Part shown: positions 8,501 to 16,376 of the stretch, one piece after another | Position numbering within the stretch: the stretch's first letter is position 1 | Layout of the letters: the number at the start of each line of letters is the position of its first letter | Origin: Planctomycetota bacterium | GTDB taxonomy: Bacteria; Planctomycetota; Planctomycetia; Gemmatales; Gemmataceae | DNA length: 53,106 nt | Assembly: GCA_016873225.1 (NCBI GenBank) | Contig: VGXS01000029.1 | Coordinates: 1 to 53,106, forward strand | Direction: 5' to 3' | The notes under the pieces: model-generated | Told to the model about the DNA's origin: nothing | The model's input: only the letters and a program-made list of their open reading frames with translations | The model's database searches: none | Program-made: the position numbers and the translations under genes

Positions 8501-9989
8501 GGGCATTTCCCCTTTCGCGGGCCGACACGGACCAAACTCTGGCGACCCACATGTCGGCGATGGTTCCCAGGTAAAAACCGTTGAGAGCATGAACGCGCAG
8601 CGCCGTCGCGGCGGAGGAATCGCCGGACATCGGCATCAGGGCGTGGATGACGGTGAGCAAGGCCAGGGCCGCCACCGGAATGACCGCCGCGAGAGTGGCC
8701 GCGGTGCCACCGGGATGCGGATAACCCTCGGGCAGGGGGTTCCAGAGGAACTTGGCGGCCCCGTACAAGGTGGCGGCCAGAACTGAAGCGGCCAAGGTCC
8801 CCATGAGGCACCAAGCGCCCCTTGCCAGGCGGGAACCGGTCGATCGGACCGCCGAGGCCACCCAGTACTGCCCCAAGGCGAGGGCCGCCACCCAGCACAT
8901 CGCCAACTCCCCGGTGGATTCCCACGGGGAGCATCCCGCCCACAAGCACGCCGCCGCGAGCGCGGGGAACGAGGCGGCCGAGCCGATGAGCCAGGCCGAC
9001 AATTCGGCGGCGGGAGCGGCCGGCCGGGATTCCACTGGTGATCCGAGTTCGCCCGCCGAAAGGAACCGGTAGGCCTTGTAGCAACCATGGCCCAGCATGT
9101 GGAGCACGGCGGCGTGGAAAACTCCAAGCCCGCACTGCACCATCATGAAGCCCATCTGGGCGACGGTGGACCACGCGAGTTGGCGCTTCACCTTAGGCTG
9201 GGCCCACATCGACAGGGTTCCGATGAGGAAGGTGAGCGTGCCGATGGCGCTGAGTACCAGCATGGCCGATGGGGCCAGCATCAGGGCCGGGGCGAAACGC
9301 CACAGCAGCACCCCGCCGGCATTGATGATGCCGGCGTGCATGAGCGCCGAAACCGGCGTGGGCGCTTCCATGGTTTCTGGCAACCATGTGTGGAAGGGAA
9401 ACTGGGCCGATTTCGCCAGGGCCGCCGCCACCACCAGCATGGCGACCAGCCCGACATCGGCGGAGGGACCCACCGAGGCGAGGATGTCGCGGAATTCCAC
9501 GAGGTCGAGCGTGCCGTAACCGCGCCAGATGAGCCAGATGGCCGCCAGCAGGGCGAGGTCTCCCAATCGGCTGATGAGGAATTTCTTGCGGGCGGGAGGC
9601 AGGGCTTCGGGCCGGTCCTTTCGGAAGGTGAGGAGGCCGTGCAGGCACAGGCTGGTCGCCAGCCAGGCGAGAAACAACAGCGGCAGCCAGGTGGAACAGA
9701 CCATGAGGTAGGCCGAGATGATGGCGCAGGACATCAGTCGGATGAACCGGCCCTTTTCCGGGTGGCCGTCGAGGTGGCGGTCGGAATATCGGAGGCAGAC
9801 AAGGCCCACGAGCGCGACCAGGAATCCCATGGCCGAACCGAAACGATCGAACATGAGCCCCGCGAAGGAAACGGGGGCGGGCGCGATCACCTGGATGGCG
9901 AGTTCCACGGCGGAGCCGGCAAGAAGCAGGGCCACGGGGATTTGGAACCATCCGGCGGCATCGTTGGTGGCGAAGTTCTTATGACGCAT
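8493..9989 (-). CDS. dabB: DabB, NuoL/MrpA-like proton-conducting membrane subunit
   Basis: The protein has 498 residues and a dozen or more hydrophobic segments. It carries the antiporter-like signatures of NADH dehydrogenase subunit 5: KSAQFPFHTWLPETMEAPTPVSALMHAGIINAGG, and QLAWSTVAQMGFMMVQCGLG followed by HMLGHGCYKAYRFL. Next to a DUF2309 gene this identifies it as DabB, thought to couple cation flow to the action of DabA. It is the first gene of the run; the ATG at 9989 has AGGGA seven bases upstream. The sequence before it is conspicuously A+T-rich and probably holds the operon promoter. A genuine complex I subunit is unlikely because no other nuo gene is near. Confidence 0.92.
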   Translation of the reverse strand: MRHKNFATNDAAGWFQIPVALLLAGSAVELAIQVIAPAPVSFAGLMFDRFGSAMGFLVALVGLVCLRYSDRHLDGHPEKGRFIRLMSCAIISAYLMVCSTWLPLLFLAWLATSLCLHGLLTFRKDRPEALPPARKKFLISRLGDLALLAAIWLIWRGYGTLDLVEFRDILASVGPSADVGLVAMLVVAAALAKSAQFPFHTWLPETMEAPTPVSALMHAGIINAGGVLLWRFAPALMLAPSAMLVLSAIGTLTFLIGTLSMWAQPKVKRQLAWSTVAQMGFMMVQCGLGVFHAAVLHMLGHGCYKAYRFLSAGELGSPVESRPAAPAAELSAWLIGSAASFPALAAACLWAGCSPWESTGELAMCWVAALALGQYWVASAVRSTGSRLARGAWCLMGTLAASVLAATLYGAAKFLWNPLPEGYPHPGGTAATLAAVIPVAALALLTVIHALMPMSGDSSAATALRVHALNGFYLGTIADMWVARVWSVSARERGNAHA

Positions 9990-10118
9990 CGTGATTCCCT
10001 ATTATTTATTTGCGAATTACTTATCGTGTAACCATTGTCGGCACCGCCGCCGGTGTCAATGAGTTTTTCCAGAAAATTTCAGGAAATCATTGTCGTATGA
10101 TGAATGGGAATCGGGCTT
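9990..10118 (-). promoter_or_regulatory. A+T-rich leader upstream of dabB, probable operon promoter
   Basis: The stretch is far richer in A and T than its surroundings. On the minus strand it contains an exact TTGACA at 10059-10054, but no convincing -10 hexamer lies 16-18 bases further on, so the promoter assignment is tentative. An AGGGA ribosome-binding site lies at 10000-9996. An operator for the winged-helix regulator could lie here, but no clear palindrome is seen. Confidence 0.35.
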
Positions 10119-10249
10119 GAAAGGGCAAAACTCTCGCCAAGGAAGCGATCAGGCCAGCGCGCCGGGAATCAGTTTCCAGCTTTGCGCGACGCCGGTGAGG
10201 CGTTCCTGCCGGCCGTTGAACTCGAACTAAAGTTCGTCAGGGTTGAGGC
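10119..10249. repeat. direct repeat copy A: duplicated 3' end of the DUF1501 gene
   Basis: These 131 bases match 10762-10892 in the same orientation with three mismatches (at 10125, 10229 and 10240). The copy includes the last third of a hundred codons of the neighbouring DUF1501 gene plus 30 bases beyond its stop. The two copies bracket a 159-residue gene. The spacing from copy to copy is 643 bases. Confidence 0.93.
10149..10249 (-). pseudogene. DUF1501 C-terminal fragment, inactivated
   Basis: This is the coding part of repeat copy A. It reads as the last 33 or so codons of the DUF1501 protein (NPDEL..., then EFNGRQERLTGVAQSWKLIPGALA). A C-to-T change converts the Gln codon to TAG at 10229-10227, and no start precedes the fragment, so it cannot be translated as a functional protein. 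The neighbouring copy at 10762-10892 keeps the intact codon. Confidence 0.88.
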
Positions 10250-10260
10250 AAGCTAGTCTG

Positions 10261-10740
10261 CTACAGCAGGTGTTTGGGCCTCAGGCGGTCCCGGACGGCC
10301 TCAACAAGATGACGCGGCTCAGCCACCATCGGCACTCGGTAACGGGCGCACACCACCTCGACATTGCCCCGTCGCCAGTACCCGGAGGGGCAGCACACGA
10401 CCAGCTTGCCGCTCCCGGCCAGGAGCCCCAATTCCAGCAGTGTGATCGGTGCCCGTGTATCAGGTGCGAAGTACATGGGCACGACCGACGCCCGCTCCAG
10501 CCCGTCCAGTTCCCATTCGACCTGACCGCGGAAGACGGGGTTGTCGATGGACTGCTCCCATGTGGCGTCCCACCCATCCCTTCGAGGGTTCAGGATGGCG
10601 ATTTGCATGTCCGCCAGCGAACGCTCAAAAGCGGCCTGCCAGTCATCGGCCACGCCCAACTCGATTGACCCGGCCAGAAACACAGACTGCTCGCCGTCGG
10701 CCAGAGTGATTGACATCGGTGGTTTCAATATTCGGGCCAT
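10261..10740 (-). CDS. nucleoside 2-deoxyribosyltransferase-like protein
   Basis: The 159-residue protein has the fold signatures of the nucleoside 2-deoxyribosyltransferase-like group: SVFLAGSIELG near the N-terminus, ILNPRRDGWDATWEQ in the middle, then FRGQVEWELDGLERASVVPMYF, LLELGLLAGSGKLVVCCPSGYWRRGNVEVVCARYRVPMV. Family members cleave or move the base on deoxynucleosides or act on related nucleotides; the exact substrate is unknown. AAGAGG lies 8 bases before the ATG at 10740. It sits between two 131-bp copies of the DUF1501 3' end, so it looks like an acquired cassette. Related genes are frequent in phages and mobile DNA, which fits, but that is general knowledge and not shown here. Confidence 0.82.
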   Translation of the reverse strand: MARILKPPMSITLADGEQSVFLAGSIELGVADDWQAAFERSLADMQIAILNPRRDGWDATWEQSIDNPVFRGQVEWELDGLERASVVPMYFAPDTRAPITLLELGLLAGSGKLVVCCPSGYWRRGNVEVVCARYRVPMVAEPRHLVEAVRDRLRPKHLL

Positions 10741-10761
10741 CTGATTGACCTCTTCCGCCCG

Positions 10762-10892
10762 GAAAGGACAAAACTCTCGCCAAGGAAGCGATCAGGCCAG
10801 CGCGCCGGGAATCAGTTTCCAGCTTTGCGCGACGCCGGTGAGGCGTTCCTGCCGGCCGTTGAACTCGAACTGAAGTTCGTCGGGGTTGAGGC
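10762..10892. repeat. direct repeat copy B (native 3' end of the DUF1501 gene)
   Basis: Partner of the copy at 10119-10249. This copy is continuous with the intact DUF1501 reading frame, so it is the functional one; the other is the duplicate left on the far side of the inserted gene. Confidence 0.92.
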
Positions 10893-12204
10893 CCAGCGCC
10901 GTCAGGATGGTGGCGTGCAGGTTCTTGACTGGCTGGACATCGCCAATGGCGCGCAGGCCGATCTCGTCGGTGGACCCGATGATGCCCGGCCTCACGCCTC
11001 CACCGGCCATCCAGATCGTGAAACCGTAGGGGTTGTGGTTGCGGCCCTTGTTGCCCTGCATCATCGGCGTGCGGCCGAATTCGCCGGCCCACACCACGAG
11101 CGTGTCGTCGAGCATGCCCCTCTGTTCGAGGTCGGCCAGCAGGGCGGCGGTCGGTTGGTCGACCTGGGCGCAATTGCGACGATGGTAATCCTCGTTGTTG
11201 TCGTGGGCGTCCCAGCCCAGCTTGTCGACGGCATTGTAGACCTGGACGAACCTGACGCCCTTCTCGAGCAACCGGCGGCCCTGAAGCAGCATGCGGCCGT
11301 AAAGGGCCTTGTCCTTGTTCGCATCATGCAGGCCGTAGGCCGCCTGGGTGGCCATGGTCTCCCGGGAGACCTCGCCGACATCCAGCGCCTCCGACTGCAT
11401 GCGGTAGGCCAGTTCATACGAGGCGATGCGGCCCTCGAGTTCCGCCGAACCCGGACGGGCCGAGGAGTGCCGGGCGTTGAGTTGCTGGATCAGGTCGATG
11501 GTGTCGCGCTGGGACGCCGCCATGGCCGTGGGAGGCTCGAGGTTGAGCACGGGAGGGCCCTCGTGGCGGAAATGGGTGCCCTGGTGCGGGGCGGGCAGGA
11601 AGGCGTTGCTCCAGTTCGCGGAACCGCCGAGTCCTCCGACCTTGAAGAGGAGGACGAATCCGGGAAGGTTGCGGTTGGGGGTGCCGAGGCCATAGGTGAC
11701 CCATGAACCGAGGCTTGGCTTGCCACCCAAAATGGCGCCGGTGTTCATGAGGTAGGTGGCCGGGGCGTGGTTGGAACTCTCGCTCACCATGGAGCGAACC
11801 TGGCACAACTTGTCGACATGGGCCGCCGTGCGGGGGAGCAGGTCGGACACCCAGGCGCCCGAGTTTCCGTGGCGGGCCCATTTCCAGGGACCGGCCATGA
11901 CCTGGTCCTTGCAATGGCTGAAAACGCCGCCGACGCGGTCGGGGTTCTTGCGCAGGGAGGCCGGCACCGGCTTGCCATCGAGCTTTTGGAGATCAGGCTT
12001 GTAGTCGAACAGGTCGAATGTCGAGGGGCCGCCGTACTGGAACAGGAAGATGACCCTCTTGGCGCGCGCGGGCAGGCGGGGCGCCGAGGCGGCGAGGGAT
12101 TCGCCCGCCGGGCGGGCCTCGGCGGCCATCATGGCTCCCAGGGCCACGGAGGCGAAACCGGCGCCTGAGGATTCCAGGGCTTGGCGGCGCGAGGGATGGC
12201 GCAT
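10792..12204 (-). CDS. DUF1501 domain-containing protein (Tat-exported, sulfatase-like fold)
   Basis: The 470-residue protein opens with a twin-arginine-type signal (HPSRRQALESSGAGFASVALGAMMAAEA). Characteristic DUF1501 segments follow: KRVIFLFQYGGPSTFDLFDYKP, SMVSESSNHAPATYLMNTG, GRRLLEKGVRFVQVYN, the WDAHDNNEDYHRRN region, and VVWAGEFGRTPMMQGNKGRNHNPYGFTIWMAGGGVRPG. These proteins are abundant in planctomycetes; they resemble alkaline-phosphatase/sulfatase folds, but no substrate is established. TTGGAG lies 7 bases before the ATG at 12204. The gene begins 16 bases after the stop of the PSCyt/DUF1553 gene, the usual partner, so the pair is an operon. Its last 34 codons are the source of the duplicated repeat at 10119. 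Confidence 0.94.
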   Translation of the reverse strand: MRHPSRRQALESSGAGFASVALGAMMAAEARPAGESLAASAPRLPARAKRVIFLFQYGGPSTFDLFDYKPDLQKLDGKPVPASLRKNPDRVGGVFSHCKDQVMAGPWKWARHGNSGAWVSDLLPRTAAHVDKLCQVRSMVSESSNHAPATYLMNTGAILGGKPSLGSWVTYGLGTPNRNLPGFVLLFKVGGLGGSANWSNAFLPAPHQGTHFRHEGPPVLNLEPPTAMAASQRDTIDLIQQLNARHSSARPGSAELEGRIASYELAYRMQSEALDVGEVSRETMATQAAYGLHDANKDKALYGRMLLQGRRLLEKGVRFVQVYNAVDKLGWDAHDNNEDYHRRNCAQVDQPTAALLADLEQRGMLDDTLVVWAGEFGRTPMMQGNKGRNHNPYGFTIWMAGGGVRPGIIGSTDEIGLRAIGDVQPVKNLHATILTALGLNPDELQFEFNGRQERLTGVAQSWKLIPGALA

Positions 12205-12220
12205 GGAAAGGCTCCAAGGG

Positions 12221-15094
12221 TCAATCGACATGGATGAACTCGTTGGAATTGACGACGGCCCGGCAAGCCTGCACGAACGCCGCCTGGTCTCCGCCACGCT
12301 TGGAAAGCCACGCGAGCACCAGATCCCTTTCCTCGCGTTCGGGCACCCGGGCCAGCGCCAGCTTGAACAGGGCGTCGACTTTCCCTTCACCGGTTGCCGA
12401 GGCGGCCTGGGCGCGCGCGGCCAAGGCGGCGGCGTAGCGGGCGGACTCGGGACTGTTGAGAAGCGTGAGGGCCTGCGGCGCCACGATGGTGGTGTCGCGG
12501 CGGGCGCAGGAAACCGACGGATCGGGAAGGTCGAACGCCTGGAGGAACGGGATCGGCAGGCACCGCTTGCGGATCAGGTACACGCTCCGGACATCGACCT
12601 TCTCCTCGGGGTCGGGATACCAGCCCTGCATGCGCCCGCCGTCGCCTCCCTTCTCGGCCTCCAGGATGGCGGGCTGGGCCTTGAGAAGATCCTCGGGAAC
12701 GGATGGCCAGACGGGCTTGCCTCCTTCAAACGGCTTGAGAAGCCCCGAGGCGGCCAGCAGGTAATCCCGGATCGACTCGGCGTCGAGCCGGCGCGGATTC
12801 TGCCGCCAGAGCAGCCGGTTTTCAGGGTCGGAGGGTGGGGCGCCGGACTTCGCTGTGGAAGAACGCTTGTAAGCCTCCGATGTCACGATGAGGCGGTGAA
12901 TCGCCTTGAGCGACCAGCCCCGGGCCACCACCTCGCCGGCCAGCCAGTCGAGCAGTTCGGGGTGGGTGGGCCTGGCGCCGCTTTGGCCGAAGTCGTTGGC
13001 CGTGGCGACAAGCCCGGTGCCGAAGTGCTGCTGCCATAACCTGTTGGCCAGGACCCTTGCCGTCCAGGGATTCGACGGCGAGGTGATCCAAGCCGCGAGC
13101 GCCGAGCGCCTGCCCGAGGTTCCCGGCCTTGGGCGGGCAACCTCGGCGGGCCCGGGAACCAACACGGAAACAAACCCGGGGGCGACCTCCTCCTTCGGGG
13201 CGTCGTGGGCGCCCTGGTCGAGCCGATGCGTCGCGGGAACCGACTCCCCCGAATCGGTGGCGCCCATGGCGACGGCGGGCTTGCGCTTTTCAGCGGCGAG
13301 CTTGTCGATTCGCGACTGGATTTCGGCCCTTTCGCTTTTCTTTTCCTTGGGGAGCGCGGCCATGGCCTTCCTGGCCTCGGCGACGCGGGTGTCGATCCCG
13401 GCATTATGGTCGCGGATGTGGCCCGCCGACGGCCCGACCTCAATCGACAGGTCGTCGCGCGGGGTGACGCCCGCGAAGAACGCCCGGAGGCGGTAATGGT
13501 CGGCCTGGGACAGCGGGTCGTACTTGTGGTCGTGGCATTGGCAGCACGACATCGTCAGGCCGAGGAACGCGGAGGCCGTGGTGTTCGTGAGGTCCGCCAT
13601 CTGTTCGGCGCGCAACCGCTTCTCCTCCTGGAAAATCGCGGCGGTGCTGTCGTGCTGGCCCAGGCGGAGGTAGCCTGTCGCGACCAGCGCGTCGGCCTCG
13701 GCGGGCGAACGGGGCGCGCCGTTGACCATTTCGTCGCCCGCCAACTGCTCGCGCGCGAACAGGTCGAACGGCTTGTCGGCGTTGAACGACCGGATGACAT
13801 AGTCGCGGTACCGCCAGGCGAGCGGACGGAACTCGTCGCGTTCGTAGCCGTTGGTGTCGGCATACCGGACAACATCGAGCCACAACCGCGCCTGGCGCTC
13901 GCCGTAGGCCGGGGAGGCCAGGAGCCTGTCAACCAGCCTTTCGTACGCGTCGGGCCGATTGTCGGCGAGGAAGGCATCCACCTCGGCCGGACTTGGAGGC
14001 AGGCCGGTGAGGTCGGCATGCAGTCGGCGCAGCAAGGTTCGGCGGTCCGCCTGGGGCAACGGGAGGATTCCCTTGGCGGCAAGGCGCGCCCCGATGAACG
14101 CGTCGACAGGATGCGGGTGGCCCGGAGGCGGAGCGACCTTGGCGGGTGCACGCAGCGACCAGAGGTCGAGCCTTTCGCCGCCGAAAAGCTTCCTGATGGG
14201 GTTCCGTGGATCGGTGAGCGCGTCACCCACCGGGCGCGCGTCGGCAACGGCCTGTGCCGATGGGGCATAGGCGTCGAGGCTCGCGACGGTGGCGCCCAGA
14301 AGGATGGCGTCGAAGTGCGCCTCCTCGCCGCCATCGCAGGTCGGGGCGATGCCGGTGATGACGCAATCCCCCAAGGCCTTCCACAGGTCGATGGTGACCG
14401 GGGTCCATTCGGAGGGGGCGGCGGCGGCGACCTGAACCGAGGCCCAGCCTGTCGTGTTGGGCCCCGCGTGGAATCGGCCCTTGGCCGACTTGGCATCGGG
14501 CCATTTGCCGGAAAGCGCCAGTTCGATCATGATGCCGCCCGGCCCCCGTTTCCTCCACGCCAGACGGAGGTGGCGGTATTGGCCGGCCGAAGGGTTTTCG
14601 CGGATCTCATGGCTCCAGCCGGGAATGGATGGCGATTCGCGCTGGAGCGGAGCCACCGACAGGGCCGCGGCGCCGGAGAACGGCTTGTCGCGCACGAGCC
14701 GGGCGGCTCCCTTGCCCCCCGTCAGCAGCCCGGGAAATCCCGGGTCATCGTCGAAAAGGGCCAACGCGGGTGAGGCGGGCCAGGCGGCGCCGGCGCGAAC
14801 CCACCTCGACAAGACGGATATCTCACGGTCGGAAAGACGATTCTTGGGAGGCATCAGCCGGGCCGGATCGGCGGAGGTGATCGACCGCGCCAGCGCTCCC
14901 GAGGCGACCGGATTTCCGGAATCGCCGCCTCGTGAAATGGCCAGGGCCGAATCGAGGCGCAATCCTCCCGATTGCTTCGCGGGGCCATGGCACGACCAGC
15001 ACCGGGCCTCGAGAAGCGCCACGGCTTCCTTGGCCAACGCGAATGCATCGTCACCGGCATTGGGAACCAGAATCAGGGCCAGGAGCGGTATCAA
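12221..15094 (-). CDS. PSCyt1-DUF1549-DUF1553 planctomycete cytochrome c protein
   Basis: This 957-residue exported protein has a short hydrophobic leader, then a single c-type heme motif CWSCH (residues 32-36) in the PSCyt1 (DUF1549-associated) domain, with a downstream LMPPKNRLSDREI segment that supplies the likely axial Met region. A middle concanavalin-like segment (about 150-300) is followed by DUF1549 (about 330-540: VDAFIGARLAAKGI, LTGLPPSPAEVDAFL, YGERQARLWLDVVRYADTNG) and DUF1553 (about 665-945: NPWTARVLANRLWQQHFGTGLV, RPTHPELLDWLA, NPRRLDAESIRDYLL). Function is unknown; polysaccharide oxidation at the cell envelope is a common guess. It is paired with the DUF1501 gene downstream. 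Confidence 0.95.
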   Translation of the reverse strand: MIPLLALILVPNAGDDAFALAKEAVALLEARCWSCHGPAKQSGGLRLDSALAISRGGDSGNPVASGALARSITSADPARLMPPKNRLSDREISVLSRWVRAGAAWPASPALALFDDDPGFPGLLTGGKGAARLVRDKPFSGAAALSVAPLQRESPSIPGWSHEIRENPSAGQYRHLRLAWRKRGPGGIMIELALSGKWPDAKSAKGRFHAGPNTTGWASVQVAAAAPSEWTPVTIDLWKALGDCVITGIAPTCDGGEEAHFDAILLGATVASLDAYAPSAQAVADARPVGDALTDPRNPIRKLFGGERLDLWSLRAPAKVAPPPGHPHPVDAFIGARLAAKGILPLPQADRRTLLRRLHADLTGLPPSPAEVDAFLADNRPDAYERLVDRLLASPAYGERQARLWLDVVRYADTNGYERDEFRPLAWRYRDYVIRSFNADKPFDLFAREQLAGDEMVNGAPRSPAEADALVATGYLRLGQHDSTAAIFQEEKRLRAEQMADLTNTTASAFLGLTMSCCQCHDHKYDPLSQADHYRLRAFFAGVTPRDDLSIEVGPSAGHIRDHNAGIDTRVAEARKAMAALPKEKKSERAEIQSRIDKLAAEKRKPAVAMGATDSGESVPATHRLDQGAHDAPKEEVAPGFVSVLVPGPAEVARPRPGTSGRRSALAAWITSPSNPWTARVLANRLWQQHFGTGLVATANDFGQSGARPTHPELLDWLAGEVVARGWSLKAIHRLIVTSEAYKRSSTAKSGAPPSDPENRLLWRQNPRRLDAESIRDYLLAASGLLKPFEGGKPVWPSVPEDLLKAQPAILEAEKGGDGGRMQGWYPDPEEKVDVRSVYLIRKRCLPIPFLQAFDLPDPSVSCARRDTTIVAPQALTLLNSPESARYAAALAARAQAASATGEGKVDALFKLALARVPEREERDLVLAWLSKRGGDQAAFVQACRAVVNSNEFIHVD

Positions 15095-15251
15095 GGCCTG
15101 TCACTCCGGAAGTTTGCCCGGGATTGACACGGGGATTCGGCCACGAAACATCACTGATTCCGGCCCGCCACCGCGGTATCGCCTTATGTATTAATCTTTC
15201 TCATTATTTGCGGTGACGGCCCGCATGGTCAAGAACGATGAGCGTTCAGCC

Positions 15252-15707
15252 TCAGCGTTCCCTGGAGTCGAAGGATATCTTCGCATCCTTGGGTACCACG
15301 AAGAAATCCGCGGCGATGCGCGCCCTCATTCCCCGGATAAGGGCGCCAACGGGCGCCTTCACGAAAAAGACGATCCTCGTTTCCCCGTTCGCCTTGCTCG
15401 TTTCATGTTGCAGCATTCCTTCGGGAGGACCCGCCGTGGTCCAACTCACCAGAACGATCGTTTCACGGGCAAAATCCACACCCTTGATGAGTTTTTCAAC
15501 CGAATCCTTTCCCGCCAGGGCCTCGACGGCCTTGGCTTCAGTCAACCGCGTCACCTTGCCTTGGCCGCCATGACGAATGAAGAAATCCGGTTCGGTTGGT
15601 GAGTAAGCCAAGGGGCGCGCCACCTGCGGGGCGGAGTCGGCGCCCAACGCCGGCGTCACCGCGGCCAACGCCACCAAGCCCAAAACCCATGAAAGCCGCC
15701 TGGGCAT
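15252..15707 (-). CDS. small secreted protein, PrcB-like (tentative)
   Basis: The protein has 151 residues and a clean signal peptide (MPRRLSWVLGLVALAAVTPALG). The mature part contains TRLTEAKAVEALAGKDSVEKLIKGVDFARETIVLVSW and ends in a basic tail. The VDF...ETIVLVSW pattern recalls PrcB-type protease-complex proteins, but the match is short and the call is weak. The ATG at 15707 is preferred over upstream in-frame starts because AAGGAG lies six bases before it and the signal peptide begins there. It is followed 157 bases later by the PSCyt gene on the same strand. No catalytic residues are evident. Confidence 0.65.
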   Translation of the reverse strand: MPRRLSWVLGLVALAAVTPALGADSAPQVARPLAYSPTEPDFFIRHGGQGKVTRLTEAKAVEALAGKDSVEKLIKGVDFARETIVLVSWTTAGPPEGMLQHETSKANGETRIVFFVKAPVGALIRGMRARIAADFFVVPKDAKISFDSRER

Positions 15708-15787
15708 CTTCGACTCCTTGCCGTGTCGCCGGCACTTGGCGCCATCCATCCAACTGGCCCCCATGATACGAAATGGGCCGTGAGAGT

Positions 15788-16312
15788 TCACGGGTTCGGG
15801 ATGATTTCCGGCGTTGCCGGCTTGGGTAACTCCAACTCCTTGGGAAGGTCCGGCAACAGCTTTTCACGGAGACCCGGGTTCTTGGATATGCCCGCCCCGT
15901 CAGCGAACTTCCATGTCTTGCCCATGTCCGACGAAACACCCAGGAGGAACGACTTGGACCTGATCAGGCCCTTGGGAAACTTCATTTCCATCGCGGTCGG
16001 CACCACGACGAAGGTTTTCTTGTCCTTTTCAACAAAAGCGCCCGGTTCACCGATGGTGTAAGACCGGAATTCAAATCCCCTTTCCTTGATTTGCTCCATG
16101 CCCTTGCGGATGAATTCAACCATCTTTTCCTTGCCGCCCAATTCCGCGACGATGGCGTCGACGCTCATGTCGGCCACCTTGGAATAATCGCCCTTCATCG
16201 TCGCATCGCGGACTTCCCCCGCCTGCTTGACAACGCTCGCCGAGCGTTCCTGCGCCAGCGCGGACAACCCGATCAGCGCCGTCACCAGGATGGCCATCGC
16301 GCGAGTTTTCAT
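15788..16312 (-). CDS. secreted protein of unknown function (NTF2-like size)
   Basis: The 174-residue protein starts with a signal peptide (MKTRAMAILVTALIGLSALAQ). The body reads VRDATMKGDYSKVADMSV, then VEFIRKGMEQIKERGFEF, TFVVVPTAMEMKF and SSDMGKTWKFADG, ending in a Pro-rich tail (LPKELELPKPATPEI). The helix-then-sheet order and the DxxKxWxF-like ending resemble secreted NTF2-like planctomycete proteins, but no function can be given. The ATG at 16312 follows a GAAGGA site. It lies 64 bases downstream of the YHYH gene and 80 bases upstream of the next small secreted protein. Confidence 0.7.
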   Translation of the reverse strand: MKTRAMAILVTALIGLSALAQERSASVVKQAGEVRDATMKGDYSKVADMSVDAIVAELGGKEKMVEFIRKGMEQIKERGFEFRSYTIGEPGAFVEKDKKTFVVVPTAMEMKFPKGLIRSKSFLLGVSSDMGKTWKFADGAGISKNPGLREKLLPDLPKELELPKPATPEIIPNP

Positions 16313-16376
16313 GGGCGGGTGTCCTTCTCGTCGGAAAAACAGGTTCCACCGGGCACCGTTGCCCGGAAGTCCCCGG

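Noticed and set aside
13205..14773. 522-residue plus-strand frame opposite the PSCyt gene
   Set aside because: Antisense shadow; the minus strand carries the heme motif and DUF1549/1553 blocks.
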